NCBI RefSeq assembly: GCF_003589595.1
Contig: NW_020653993.1
Span: 3,311,415 to 3,375,414 of the forward strand
Direction of reading: 5' to 3'
Length of the DNA stretch: 64,000 nucleotides
Origin: Hyposmocoma kahamanoa
Lineage: Eukaryota; Arthropoda; Insecta; Lepidoptera; Cosmopterigidae
The notes under the pieces were generated by a model, which saw nothing but the letters and a program-made list of their open reading frames with translations, was not told where the DNA came from and did not search any database. Shown in pieces: positions 36,801 through 44,089 of this stretch. How positions within the stretch are numbered: the stretch's first letter is position 1; each line of letters opens with the position of its first letter. The translations under genes were made by a program, and so were the position numbers.

Positions 36801-39800
36801 TTTTTTTGTGAAATAACACAGTGTCGCCAAAGAGACAACACTATGTTATTTCACAAAAAAAGTTAAAGCAAAATTTTAAGTCGGAATAGAAATCAGTGTC
36901 CTTTTTTTTCAACCGTGACACAAAATAATTACTTTATGTAATGGTGGAGCCATAAAAGTTAAAAAAAAGAAGTGAATTTAGTGACTTTTGCTAATATGCA
37001 TCTTGGGCTATATGAACTTGAATCATACCTGAATCAATCTCCTTCCACTTAGGGTGAGGTGAACTAATCCGTTCACTGGTATAAAACGGAGCAGACATGG
37101 TGGTATGGTGCAGGGTCAAGTAGTAACTGCACTGAGACATACAGCCTTCTGGTGGGCGTATGTTGTAGCCTACAATCTGAAAAGAAAGTTACAGTCGATC
37201 AATTGCAATCAGTTAACCAGATTATTATCGCAAAGCTCGAAGGTATATGCTGCTCCAGCAGGCTCTTTTTAGTCTCCTATGTGAGGCAATGCGTTAGGAT
37301 AAGTAACTAGTCTTTGCCTGTAGTGATTTGAACAATAGCATTTAGCTTTTTCGAGAACTATTGTTTTGTAGCATTTCCAGATAGGGTTGGCAGAGACCAC
37401 AATTCTCCACTTGCATAACCATAGCATACTCACTTTATCTGTACATAAATAAACTTCAAATGTATATATGTGACGAGTTGGGAAAAACATTATAACTATG
37501 ATCAAGAACTTCAGTCAAGTAAGTTGTGTTTAAATAGTAAAAAAAACATTTCATGTTATTAACTATATATAATCCAACCATTATAGCAGAAATGTCAATT
37601 ATATGTTTTGAAAATACTTCCAATATTACACAGCTGAACCTGAAATCACTTATCACCCAATGACTTTCAAACATACTTTTGTGGAAATAATAACAATCGG
37701 TTCTCACTACTCAAAATATATTGAGAGAAAAACGCCTTGAATTGGAGAAATAGCAAAATCAACCATTAAAGTAATTGCGCCTAAATTAAACTTAGGCGCT
37801 ATTTATAAAAATGAATCTTCATGCGTGAACAGCCACCCTTCGAGGTGGATGATTTTCTTCAAAATAAAATGGGACCAATATGGAAGTACCCCCTTTCGAA
37901 CAAAAAAATAATCATGAAAATCGGTTCACAAATACCGGAGTTATCGCGCAACAATAAAATCTATCTATATATCTATATAATAAAACAATCCCGTAATATA
38001 TACAATACAAAAAAAACATACAGACGAATTGAGAACCTCCTCCTTTTTTGAAGTTGGTTAACAAATAGAATAATTATTCATAGAAATTACGCCAGTGTTG
38101 CTTCGCGAAAGGCAATGTGGATGTCGCAATCATTCAGCAACCCTGGGTTAACCACACAAACGTAATGGGACTCAATGCCGCTGGTAAGTTGATCTACAAC
38201 ACTTGTGGAAGTAGACCCAGAGCCTGCATTGTTTAGAACAAAAACATTAACCTTATGCCTGTTCCAGAGTTCTGTACTGACGACTTTGTAGCAGCATATT
38301 TATTTCCCCGGAATAGCCGTTGGGCTAAGATAATCTTATGCTCAGCCAATCTACCTGGAGAAAAGAAGCTTGAGAAAACCCGAAGACTTCAATAGGGCCA
38401 AGCTGACAAAGGAATGGGAGACTTACAGGAAGGCCCTAACCAATTATTATAAGGAGATAAGGAAGGCCAAGCGAGCATCGTGGAGGCGGTTTTGTGAGGA
38501 GATCACTAGTGCTCCTCAAGGTGCACGTCTACACAGAGTGCTTGCCAAAGCCAACTCCCATCAACCAGGACTATTAAAAAAGCCTGATGGGACCTACTCG
38601 ACTTCTAAGACAGAAACCCTTGAGCTTCTAATGTCAACCCACTTTCCGGGGGCATTTTGCGACTCGCTTACTAACCCAGTAATTACTGTACATAACCTCG
38701 CAACGAGGACTGGAACAGAGCCGCCAACATTATAAGACCTCGACAAATGGCTTGGGCTATTAGCTCGTTTAAATCGTACAAACACATACAGTACCTGTAA
38801 ACCTTAACTGGTTTGACTCAATACTGGTGATTTCATCTCTAACCAGATACAAAATTTCTACATACTAAAAAAATTAGGTTACACTAATAATTAATCTAAA
38901 ACAATAAGTGAATATTTCATTAAAAACAGTTAAACTAATTTTTACATTGAAGTGCGTCAATCGTCATTACTTATTTAGATAAAGTCAATCTTGTGTGCCA
39001 ACAAGTGTTAACAAGTTTTTTTTTTTTACAAATGTGTATCATTGTCTGTCACATCGTCCTTTTATATATTTATAAAAACACAATATAACTTTCAAAACAG
39101 TTACAATAAAAATGCTACCATGCTAATTTCTTATAACATACATATTTGATATACTAAATTTGCCTTGCAAATTAAAGGCTTAAGAACTGTCGCAAAAGAG
39201 TCAGCACCCCGGACCTTAGCGACTAGACAATTAAACAATGCACTGTGATTCCCCCATAGGCCATAAATAAAAAAAAATCATTGGCTTATCCCGGTTAGAT
39301 CAACTCACTAAGTTAGTAACTAGTTAACAAGCTTCCAAAAACTATAAATATCAATGTAATTAGGTCACGTTATCATTCACTTTTGTGCATCGGAAGTGAG
39401 CGCATCGCGAGACTAATTATCACCACGTGTGAGTCATCGAAACTTAATCACTTTGTTTTTGAGTGTCACTATTCCAAATCAAGTGTTTACGTGTTGTGAA
39501 AGCATGGAGATCCAAGAGCATGGTATGTACTTTTATTATCAATTTTTTTTAATTTTTTTTATGCATATTTTTTTTTATATAATTTTTTTATTGAAGGCAG
39601 TTTTTTGGTGAAAATTTTTGGCATAACTTAATTTCCTTTAGACCTACAACTTTTGGCTGCGCTGAGCTGCACCTGAGGTATATGGTTTTTGAATAAGGAG
39701 TATGTCCTTATTAAGAGCTATAAGTTTCATTTGCATCTTGCTGCCTCTTCTTGGCTTAAAGGGGTGTCAAAGTATGCATGTCCATAGTATTGAATTTTTA

Positions 39801-42800
39801 ATTTTTTTTTAAGTTCAGCTTTCATATTGTTTTAGGTACATTTTTCAAATGTTCTGTATCGAGGATGACAATTTTTGATATTTGGCACTCTAAAGTGGGT
39901 AATCCAAATGAAAAAATGCAACACGTCCTGAGCACTTTGACCGAAACATCATCACTTTGACCGAAACATCATCCCTTTCTGACGACATCGAAAATATTGA
40001 TTTAGAGACTTTAAGCCTTAAAATTAAGAATATTTGTAAACGAATTTCCCACTACTGGGCAAAGTCGAATCGTACTAGATCTAAATTCTTAGAAAAATAT
40101 TCAGATTGGCTGCATGTCGTTGAAAATATTGATGTACAGCGAACTGAGTTACGTGTATCTCAGAGCTTTGACGAAGTTAAACCATCAACTTCTTCATCGC
40201 ATGGCCGTCCGAGAATTAACTTTGACGACACCAGTAAACGTACAAAAAGGAGAAGATTGGCTAGTTTGTCTAACCAAGACCCTTCTCTTGTACAGTCATT
40301 GCTCAATGCGTCCGATAGCTTGTCTTGTCCTGAAATCGATTCTAGCGAAGTTTTATCGCTCATTGTTGAAGCTCAGTTAACTCGACATCAATATATATTA
40401 GTAAAGAAATTTATAGACAATAAGTTTTCAAAAACCATTTTCCCATCTTACCAAAGTGTCGTGGAATCTAAAAAACACTGTTATCCTTCAGATATTACTG
40501 TTACAGAATCATCCGCCGAAGTCGAACTTCAAAGTTTATTAGATCATACTGCCAATCGGATTCTCAAGTCTCAAAAAGATGTTTTGGATAGTGTACCTAA
40601 TGAGTCTCTAGATAAGATATCTTTGATAGGGAAATGGGGTTTCGATGGCAGTACAGGGCATTCAGAATATAAACAGTGTTTTTCTGACTCCACTCTTGAA
40701 GACAGTAGCCTGTTTGTTACTTCGTATGTGCCACTTCAGCTTGTTTTGACAACAGATAACAAAGAAAATTCAGTAGTTTTGTGGAAAAATCCTCGTCCTT
40801 CATCAACTCGATACTGTCGTCCTATACGCCTCCGATATTTGAAGGAATCGACTGCAGTGTCAGTTGAGGAAGAAGCTCATTTTAAAGATAAAATAAGGAA
40901 CTTGCAGCCTACTGTTTTCAAGGAAGAAGATCGCGAATATCGCATTACTCATTGTTTGCAACTTACTATGGTAGATGGTAAAGTGTGTAATGCACTTAGT
41001 GGTGTTTCTTCATCAAAATGTTTTATTTGTAACGCCTTGCCCAGTGAAATGAACAAAATTGACGAATGTTTAAATAAGGAAGTCGATGAGAGTAAATATG
41101 AATTTGGTTTATCACCTCTTCACGCGTTAATACGTTTTTTTGAATATTTTGTTCATGTCGCGTACAAGTTAGATGTTAGGAAATGGCAAGCTAGGTCCGC
41201 TAATGACAAAATGCTTGTTGCTGCAAAAAAATCATATGTTCAGACTCAATTTAGAGAAAGATTAGGGCTTATAGTGGATAAGCCTAAAAGTGGCGGAAGC
41301 GGAACATCAAACGATGGTAATACAGCCAGGCGGTTTTTCTCGAATTCAGAAATTTCCGCTGAAATTACTGGGATCAAGAAGGATCTCCTAGATCGTTGCT
41401 GGATCGTCCTTCAATGTTTAAATTCGGGATATAATATTAATAAGACGAACTTCGAAGAGTTCGCTTTAGAGACGGCTCGGCAGTTAGTTGCCGATTATCC
41501 GTGGTATAACATGCCTGCTTCCGTTCACAAAGTTCTAATTCATGGTGCTAATGTTATAGATTACGGTTTGTTGTCAATCGGAGAGTTGTCTGAAGAAGCA
41601 GCTGAAGCGACTAACAAATACATCAAGTCTTTTAGAAAAAATCATACGCGTAAAATGAGTCGCATTGTGACCAACACAGATTTAGTAAATAGGCTGCTTC
41701 TTCATTCAGATCCCTTCATAACAGGTCTACGAAAGTTACCTGTTAAAAAAAAAGGTGTACTGTCAAAAGCTGTATTAGACTTGTTATGTATTTAAAGTTA
41801 ATATTGTTGAGATTTAATGTATTTTGGTATAATTTGTGTTTTGTTTGTATTTTGTAAAATGAACTTTTTTATGTATTTTTATTGTTTTAATTTATTCATT
41901 TGTGGTTATTGTTAATACAAATAATCATTATTTACACAGTTTTACCATTAAAAGTCGCAGTATAAAATGTTTTAGATACATCGTCTAAAAACAAAATTAC
42001 TGCGAGACATTTTTACACCTAAATATTGTCAAATATTTTTTAAAATGTATAATTTTATTAATTTACGTTTACCTAATCATATTTTAACGTAATAAAATAA
42101 AAAAATAATAATAATTTCGGAGTTACGTATTTATGACCGCCTTAGTATGGAGCGTGAATCACCGTGCAATGTGAGACTACGTTTCCAGTAGCCAAGCATG
42201 TGTCTATTTAGTAAAACATAATTAAGGAGCTTCAGAATGAAACTGATAAATCTGTTAAATTTCAATCCTAATTTTGTCTAGTCTATTTGTAGAGGACTGT
42301 ATCAAAGGGTTAAAGGGTGGGTGCTAACAACAAGTGAGCAAGGCCAAACCAAATGTACTTACTGTTTATTAATTCATTAGACAAATAGCTTTCATAGAAA
42401 AACAGCAAACAAAAAGTCAAGAAAAGGCGCCAAAAGACTATAAAATATATACAAAAAAGATTTTTCCCAATCATTGAATGGGTTTTGTGGTCAGATCCGT
42501 GCATTTGAAACATATTTTTAAAGAGTTAGCGGTGGCTGTTCAGGTTGGATACATCATTCATGGAAATGTGCAAAAACTACCATTTGACTTTTTTAACTGC
42601 CTCTGTGGCCGAACGGTTACCATGCCGCCATGCATGCCACTGCCACGCAGAGGTCCCAGGTTCGATTCCCGGGCCGGGAGAAATATTTGTATGGCGTACA
42701 TTTATTTCTCTCGTGAGTTTGGGTGTATTTTGTGGTTGTCTATGTGTGTCCATGGCACCCGCGACACAGGGTTTCCCTAGTGCGGGGCTATGTGGAGTGT

Positions 42801-44089
42801 GTGCGTTATTATAAAAAAAATTTAAAAAAAACATTAAGAAAGAAGGCCAAGTAAAAATGTGAATGTGCTTTTTGTTCTAACGCTCCTCAATTGTAATTAC
42901 ATGACCCAAAAAATTGTATAGTACATGACCCAAATAACTATCACTACATTTAAATTATTCATTTATTAGATCAGTGAGTGCATGCCCATGTGATGTGATT
43001 AAAAAAAACAATATGTTACAAGAGATCAAATGTACAATATAATTACAATAAGTTTGTATGGCCAGGGTTTGCTCAGACATAGTGAGATTATAGTTCTTTG
43101 TTAAATGTCAACTTCTATACTACCTTACTTTTCATAAGTAACGCATTTGCATTTTGGTAACTTTTGAGATATTGCCATATAAAGGTTTTTTATTAAATAA
43201 TGTCAATTGCACAGACGTTTTTTAACAATAAAACTGAAATTAAACAAGATATAAAAAACTGCTTACAGAGATTTGTAGATCTCGAATTCAAAACATGTTA
43301 ATAGCTCTATTTATCTAAAAATTATTATGTTAGTTATGACAAGGAGAGGTATACAACTTGTGTTGTCACAAATAAATAAGTAATTAATTATTATTTATAG
43401 TCCTTGTGTTAAAGCCTTCAATATATGTGAGCACATTGTATATTTCTTTACAGGTAATAACTTATTATCACATTAATATATTTATTTCAAAATGTGGCAA
43501 ACATAAAATTTTAATAGAACTATTAAATTTTTTTTTAAACACTGTCGCAACATTTGCTTCTTGGTTTCAAATTAAAAAATCACCTATACTGTGAATACCA
43601 AAGCCACGATTCTCACTCCAGGACACCCAGATCCGATTTAGAATAATTTGATTTGTAAAAAGGTCTTATTGGTAAAACTTCCCCGACCTCATCATCTACC
43701 ACCCACAGTGACGACGACGAAGTTGACGACCTCCGTGATAGAGTGGCTTCCACACAGGTTTTCATGGTGTTATCATCTGAGGTCTCAGGTTCGATCCAGT
43801 TATTTATTTATTAACTATTATCATAATGTTAACCACTAGGCCACAGAGTTCCACAGAGTTCGACAAAGTACGAGAATATCAACAATATCACGTTGATAAC
43901 GCGTGCTGAGTAGGCGTTTGTTAGTAAACCCACCCCATTGAGTCATCTCATTTAAAATATCAATCTACTTCCTTCATCTTTACGACAGCATTTAGAACAA
44001 TCATTTACCTGTATTAGGCTTCTAAGACGCAGCTGTTGAGTGGCTAGAGGCGTCCACTCTCTGCATCTTGGTCTTCCAAACATCATCAT
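15225..44089 (-). CDS. UVRAG: UVRAG, UV radiation resistance-associated protein (10 exons, complete)
   Basis: UVRAG replaces ATG14 in a Vps34/Vps15/Beclin-1 lipid-kinase complex acting in endosome traffic and autophagosome maturation. I joined ten coding exons: 44089-44009, 37176-37029, 32782-31692, 29726-29558, 28068-27896, 26181-25958, 24966-24802, 22424-22298, 21876-21787, 15866-15225. All have AG/GT boundaries and compatible phases, giving 2910 bases: 969 residues and TAA. An N-terminal C2-like domain spans about residues 15-160, including TWGVYFSGLRYIGANL, close to the family's WKVCLDGLKYLG stretch. A disordered Ser/Lys/Glu-rich part follows, then a coiled coil (about 330-555) and the conserved C-terminal domain (about 555-690, LFRYAMFLLNKCIAQLLWGR). 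An acidic tail of about 240 residues ends the protein. Human UVRAG is about 700 residues, so the linker and tail are expanded. Identification is from remembered family sequence; exon joins are inferred. Confidence 0.9.
16083..16696 (+). pseudogene. Jockey-type LINE, 3' end
   Basis: A frame of 97 codons ending at 16418 starts ISLEKRRDLLGLAFLHKLFT, continues PHRRTKLGLNSPVSRLFRLH and ends ITDLRKAILSK. This matches the C-terminal end of Jockey-like LINE reverse transcriptase ORFs (short RRD..L.FLHK region, then a SR.....N....IDIFSDS-type end). A 3'UTR of about 270 bases and an AATAAATAAATAAA tail follow. It is 5'-truncated, the normal fate of LINE copies. Confidence 0.6.
17068..17210 (+). repeat. 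tRNA-derived SINE, internally deleted copy
   Basis: The head CCCCGTGGACGAACGATTAC and CCACGCAGAGGT is joined directly to the tail block AAGGTTTCCCTAGTGCGGAG. About 85 bases of the middle present in full copies (for example 50418-50640) are missing. Confidence 0.65.
17421..17538. mobile_element. MITE with GTACAGTCAAGAGCACGTCAA ends (full copy)
   Basis: The left end GTACAGTCAAGAGCACGTC is matched in reverse by GACGTGCTCTTGACCCTGTAC. Length 118 bp. The arms continue inward with TTGACACTT. Partial copies are at about 8560-8626, 11699-11740 and 47402-47482. Confidence 0.75.
18062..18275 (-). repeat. tRNA-derived SINE with an alternative head
   Basis: The body is the common one (AAATATTTGTATGGCCTAC, GAGTTTGGGTGTAATTTGTG, ACCCACGACACAGGG, CTAGTGCGGGTC), and the B box is GGGTTCGATTCCC. 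The head, however, reads GGCCTCAGTCGGTGACTCGC and GGTTTTCATGGTGTCGCT, unlike the TGGCCGAACGGTTACCGTGC head of the other copies. The frame of 107 codons across it is not a gene. Confidence 0.75.
18660..18869 (+). repeat. LINE 3' tail with (CTTT)n microsatellite
   Basis: GGGCTCCGCATAATACCAGC and TCTCAGCCACGGCACATGC are followed by a GAATAAATGTTTC end and about ten CTTT units (18831-18869). LINE 3' ends often carry such simple tails. No ORF remains. Confidence 0.55.
19195..19500. repeat. Penelope-type fragment followed by family B copy
   Basis: 19200-19312 repeats the GGATTTAAATCGCGTATATTT and ACGTTTCGGACTCTTTACAG blocks seen at 8880-9415. From 19313 the sequence switches to family B (GACTTCAAAAAAAGGAGGAGG, TTACGCGATAACTCG, AATATTCCACCTCTAAGGAT). 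A second short piece of the first type is at 19622-19680. Confidence 0.5.
20671..20914. mobile_element. MITE with ATATCGTCGGTTAAAAGG ends
   Basis: The first 27 bases, ATATCGTCGGTTAAAAGGTA onward, are repeated exactly in reverse at 20888-20914. Total length is 244 bp. A TA step flanks or begins each end, as in Tc1/mariner-derived elements. There is no coding frame. Confidence 0.75.
21065..21400 (+). repeat. Dispersed repeat family A copy
   Basis: It has GATATCAATTAACAAGACGA, CAATCCATTGCAGTGCCACT, TTGACAAGTCCCA, CCTTCAAAACCGGAATGCAG, TAATGCTCATTTTACTCC and GGACAAACTCTTTCATGATG in family order. Confidence 0.6.
21787..21876 (-). CDS. UVRAG: UVRAG exon 9
   Basis: Exactly 30 codons in phase 0, acceptor TTTACAACAG, donor CAG|GTAACTTA. 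It encodes DAVDGQSPASAMNLRRHRHS then RSVGSYHDDQ, an Arg/Ser-rich piece resembling the basic patch in the tail of the family. A tandem repeat sits immediately upstream of its acceptor. Confidence 0.72.
21921..22012. repeat. 15-bp tandem repeat beside UVRAG exon 9
   Basis: About six imperfect units of the form GCNCTATTCGGGATA or GCTCTACTCGGGGTA, one unit with an insertion. The array lies in intron 8, about 45 bases upstream of the exon 9 acceptor in transcript sense. Confidence 0.75.
22298..22424 (-). CDS. UVRAG: UVRAG exon 8
   Basis: 127 bases; acceptor GTTCGTTACAG, donor AAG|GTACAGTT. It takes over phase 2 from exon 7 and ends in phase 0. It encodes SDTSKLFGTYHWLDNQCPRT and a basic end, HNRQFNRFK. 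It is less conserved than exons 2-7 and was accepted because it alone makes the phases of its neighbours agree. Confidence 0.75.
22425..24801 (-). other. UVRAG intron 7
   Basis: No coding exon or intact element is supported. A hairpin at about 24014-24078 pairs AAATCCTCCTTCAAA with TTTGAAGGAGGAATT, and a reversed tRNA-like B box lies near 23005. Confidence 0.45.
24802..24966 (-). CDS. UVRAG: UVRAG exon 7 (C-terminal domain)
   Basis: 165 bases; acceptor ATTTTTCAG, donor AACTT|GTGAGTAT. It encodes IPLFARGGDLTLFRYAMFLL then NKCIAQLLWGRGLPVHDMRP, strongly like the vertebrate VYLLNKNIAQLRYQHGL block. If the donor is not used, the next codon is TGA, so intron retention would end the protein here. 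Confidence 0.87.
24967..25957 (-). other. UVRAG intron 6
   Basis: It holds a truncated family A piece at about 25005-25090 (GATATTTAGTGACGG, GGCACGCCTGTCCATTGCAG). The remainder shows nothing. Confidence 0.45.
25958..26181 (-). CDS. UVRAG: UVRAG exon 6 (C-terminal domain)
   Basis: 224 bases; acceptor AACCTTACAG, donor CCGAA|GTAAGTAC, phase 2. It encodes INVPLPICGDESPRVLNPVS and CLTAAFLSQPMRYKITLLGS, which parallels the family's [20 protein letters not shown] segment. Confidence 0.87.
26633..26835 (-). repeat. tRNA-derived SINE, full copy
   Basis: On the minus strand the A box is TGGCCGAACCGTTACC, the B box GGTTCGATTCCCGG, followed by the body with TTTGGGTGTAGTTTGTGG and the 3' end CTAGTGCGGGGCTATGTTG. 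It ends in an AT-rich tail. Same family as 42597-42815 and 50418-50640. Confidence 0.85.
27232..27320 (-). repeat. tRNA-like SINE head
   Basis: On the minus strand TTTTAGCCTAATGGTCTGAC is A-box-like and GTGGGTTCAAATCAGGGC is B-box-like, at tRNA spacing. The flanks do not form an acceptor stem. Confidence 0.45.
27355..27840. mobile_element. MITE interrupted by a 400-base assembly gap
   Basis: TAGGGGTTAAAGTATGAAAT (27355 onward, to TTGCCG) is matched in reverse by CGGCAATTTCATACTTTAAC then CCCTA (27815-27840). Between them only 21 and 14 known bases flank a run of exactly 400 N (27401-27800). The true interior is unknown. Translations across the N run are meaningless. Confidence 0.7.
27896..28068 (-). 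CDS. UVRAG: UVRAG exon 5 (coiled coil end)
   Basis: 173 bases; acceptor GGTTTTCAG, donor CAG|GTAAGAATT. It encodes LLQEYHTLSRRNDVLKETKL and ends RTELLQQLHQIFYIEQ, equivalent to the family's CRQLLSELSYIYPI region. The 400-base assembly gap lies in the intron just downstream. Confidence 0.87.
28255..28550 (-). repeat. Dispersed repeat family B copy
   Basis: In reverse it carries the blocks CCAAGTTTTATTGCAATTGG, CTATCCTTAGAGGTGGAATA, CCCCTTTCCAACGAAAAAAG, AATCGGTTCACAAACG and GAATCTTCTCCTTTTTTGAA. It is one of the longer copies in the window. Confidence 0.6.
28735..28946 (+). pseudogene. LINE C-terminal fragment
   Basis: The plus strand encodes MSHVCRMSSELWARTTHKSK and then SSPRPRWQDALDPFL, the pattern HVCRM..ELWA...GRP..RW.DAL seen at the C-terminal end of several insect LINE ORFs. 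It is short and its clade is not clear. Confidence 0.45.
29235..29539. mobile_element. Palindrome-rich MITE, CGACAGTCG family, copy 3
   Basis: The ends are CTTAGAGCGCGTACCCATTA and, from the right, CTAAGGGCGCATTCCCATTG. It is the shortest (305 bp) and best preserved of the three copies. It ends 18 bases from the exon 4 donor of UVRAG. Confidence 0.75.
29558..29726 (-). CDS. UVRAG: UVRAG exon 4 (coiled coil)
   Basis: 169 bases; acceptor TTATCTAG, donor CTAG|GTAAGTT, ending in phase 1. It encodes heptad-rich sequence with FQRAEHVRLTKQLEILRFK and RKLANIRRLKVIHAKLFEEN, fitting the Beclin-1-binding coiled coil. Confidence 0.85.
29727..31691 (-). other. UVRAG intron 3
   Basis: No gene or clear element. 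A weak inverted pair, ATAGAGATGAGGT near 30727 and ACCTCATCTCTA near 31040, may mark a decayed MITE. Confidence 0.45.
31692..32782 (-). CDS. UVRAG: UVRAG exon 3 (C2 end, long linker, coiled-coil start)
   Basis: 1091 bases; acceptor TTAATTCCAG, donor AAG|GTAAGTTT. The first third is the end of the C2-like domain. The middle, about 150 residues, is rich in Ser, Lys, Glu and Asn and looks disordered. The last third (SFLKSEIRHSYNASKLQKLH and KKKQEAVQQIKERIYKKS) begins the coiled coil. The linker is much longer than the vertebrate one. Confidence 0.88.
33160..33620. repeat. Composite of family A repeats in opposite orientation
   Basis: 33160-33330 reads forward (GATATCAAAGGACGAGATGA to TTCAACACCGAAGCGCTG). 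33340-33575 reads in reverse with a full core (AGCAGTAATGTGAGCATTAC, AAGCTCTGAGTGGCACTGC, CAGGCGTGTCGTTTACC). A forward 3' end follows at 33575-33620 (TTCCCTGGACGAACTCTTTC). This looks like one copy inserted into another. Confidence 0.6.
35376..36136. mobile_element. 761-bp foldback element with CAGGGTGG ends
   Basis: CAGGGTGGAAATTTGTAATG at the left is matched by the reverse complement at the right, and the arms stay similar for over 200 bases (to about 35612 and from about 35897). Arm landmarks are GCCACCTGGAGGGAAAGTAC, AAGGAAACATTCC and GCACTTTTATTGC. The element is flanked by TATA on both sides. The centre, about 285 bp, has no coding frame. Confidence 0.7.
37029..37176 (-). CDS. UVRAG: UVRAG exon 2
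   Basis: Acceptor CTTTTCAG, donor G|GTATGATT, 148 bases, ending in phase 1. It encodes IVGYNIRPPEGCMSQCSYYL and later SSPHPKWKEIDS, corresponding to the first C2 strands (in vertebrates a TYFTLHL and NPTWRSLDF pattern). The preceding intron of 6.8 kb carries the Transib element. Confidence 0.85.
37820..38060 (-). repeat. Dispersed repeat family B copy
   Basis: In reverse orientation it shows GGACCAATATGGAAG, CCCCTTTCGAACAAAAAAAT, AATCGGTTCACAAATACCGG and GAACCTCCTCCTTTTTTGAA, with a short AT-rich insertion in the middle. Confidence 0.55.
38090..38735 (+). pseudogene. Jockey-type LINE, endonuclease end and linker, broken
   Basis: 38120-38280 reads as the end of an AP-endonuclease domain (DVAIIQQPWVNHTNVMGLNA, then SRPRACIVLRTKTLTLC) with stops. 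38370-38735 is a 121-codon frame with EWETYRKALTNYYKEIRKAK and RASWRRFCEEITSAPQGARL, then LLKKPDGTYS and LLMSTHFPGAF. This is the linker between endonuclease and reverse transcriptase in insect Jockey-like LINEs. The reverse transcriptase itself is absent, so this piece is truncated at its 3' side, which is unusual for a LINE and suggests deletion. Confidence 0.65.
39241..42166 (+). mobile_element. Transib DNA transposon with intact ends and target duplication
   Basis: The left end at 39241 starts CACTGTGATTC and the right end, read inward from 42166, starts CACGGTGATTC. Both continue with a similar CCATA...GGC...CATAAATA stretch. CAATG occurs at 39236-39240 and 42167-42171, a 5-bp target duplication as expected for Transib. 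Total length is 2926 bp. It lies in UVRAG intron 1 in the opposite orientation. The near-intact ends suggest a fairly recent insertion. Confidence 0.92.
39504..41795 (+). pseudogene. Transib transposase (RAG1-core relative), frame broken near the start
   Basis: A frame open over 39910-41795 (611 codons from 39957) carries the hallmarks shared by Transib and the RAG1 core. Counting from the TTG at 39957: FDGSTGHSEYKQ with Asp 230, MVDGKVCNALSG with Asp 340, CFIC zinc pair 355/358, GGSGTSNDGNTARRFF, HKVLIH zinc pair 524/529, and EEAAEATNK with the likely catalytic Glu 550. A plausible first exon, 39504-39522 (MEIQEH, donor G|GTATGT), joins an acceptor at 39895/39896. That reading, or the ATG at 39916, runs into TGA at 39958. 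The cause is an exact 20-bp tandem duplication (39934-39953 and 39954-39973), which shifts the frame by two. No in-frame ATG remains ahead of the catalytic core. Confidence 0.85.
42597..42815 (+). repeat. tRNA-derived SINE, full copy
   Basis: The A box is TGGCCGAACGGTTACC and the B box GGTTCGATTCCCGG. A small insertion, CGCCATGCATGCCACTG, lies between them. The body and the CTAGTGCGGGGCTATGT end are present, followed by an A-rich tail. Frames across it on both strands are not genes. Confidence 0.85.
44009..44089 (-). CDS. UVRAG: UVRAG exon 1 (start codon)
   Basis: This exon encodes 27 residues, MMMFGRPRCREWTPLATQQL onward, ending LIQ before the donor CAG|GTAAATGA. The first of three consecutive ATGs is taken as the start; the frame upstream is open for a few codons but has no earlier ATG nearby. 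The LATQQLRLRSL block matches the start of the family C2 region. Confidence 0.8.

Larger units (their letters stand above)
32783..37028 (-). other. UVRAG intron 2
   Basis: It contains a head-to-head pair of family A repeats (33160-33620), a 761-bp foldback element (35376-36136) and a hairpin at 36798-36865 with about 22-base arms (GTGAAATAACACAGTGT against ACACTATGTTATTTCAC). The stretch 33620-35370 shows nothing else. Confidence 0.5.
37177..44008 (-). other. UVRAG intron 1
   Basis: 6.8 kb with a family B copy (about 37820-38060), a LINE endonuclease/linker remnant (38090-38735), the Transib element (39241-42166), a SINE (42597-42815) and a tRNA-like SINE head near 43735-43810. Stretches 37180-37800, 38740-39235 and 42850-43700 show nothing else. 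Confidence 0.55.

Noticed and set aside
39957..41795. Intact transposase starting with Met at 39957
   Set aside because: The codon there is TTG. The true upstream frame is shifted by the 20-bp duplication, so I list it as a broken gene.
42478..42834. Three overlapping frames of 85-100 codons
   Set aside because: All translate a SINE copy in different frames.
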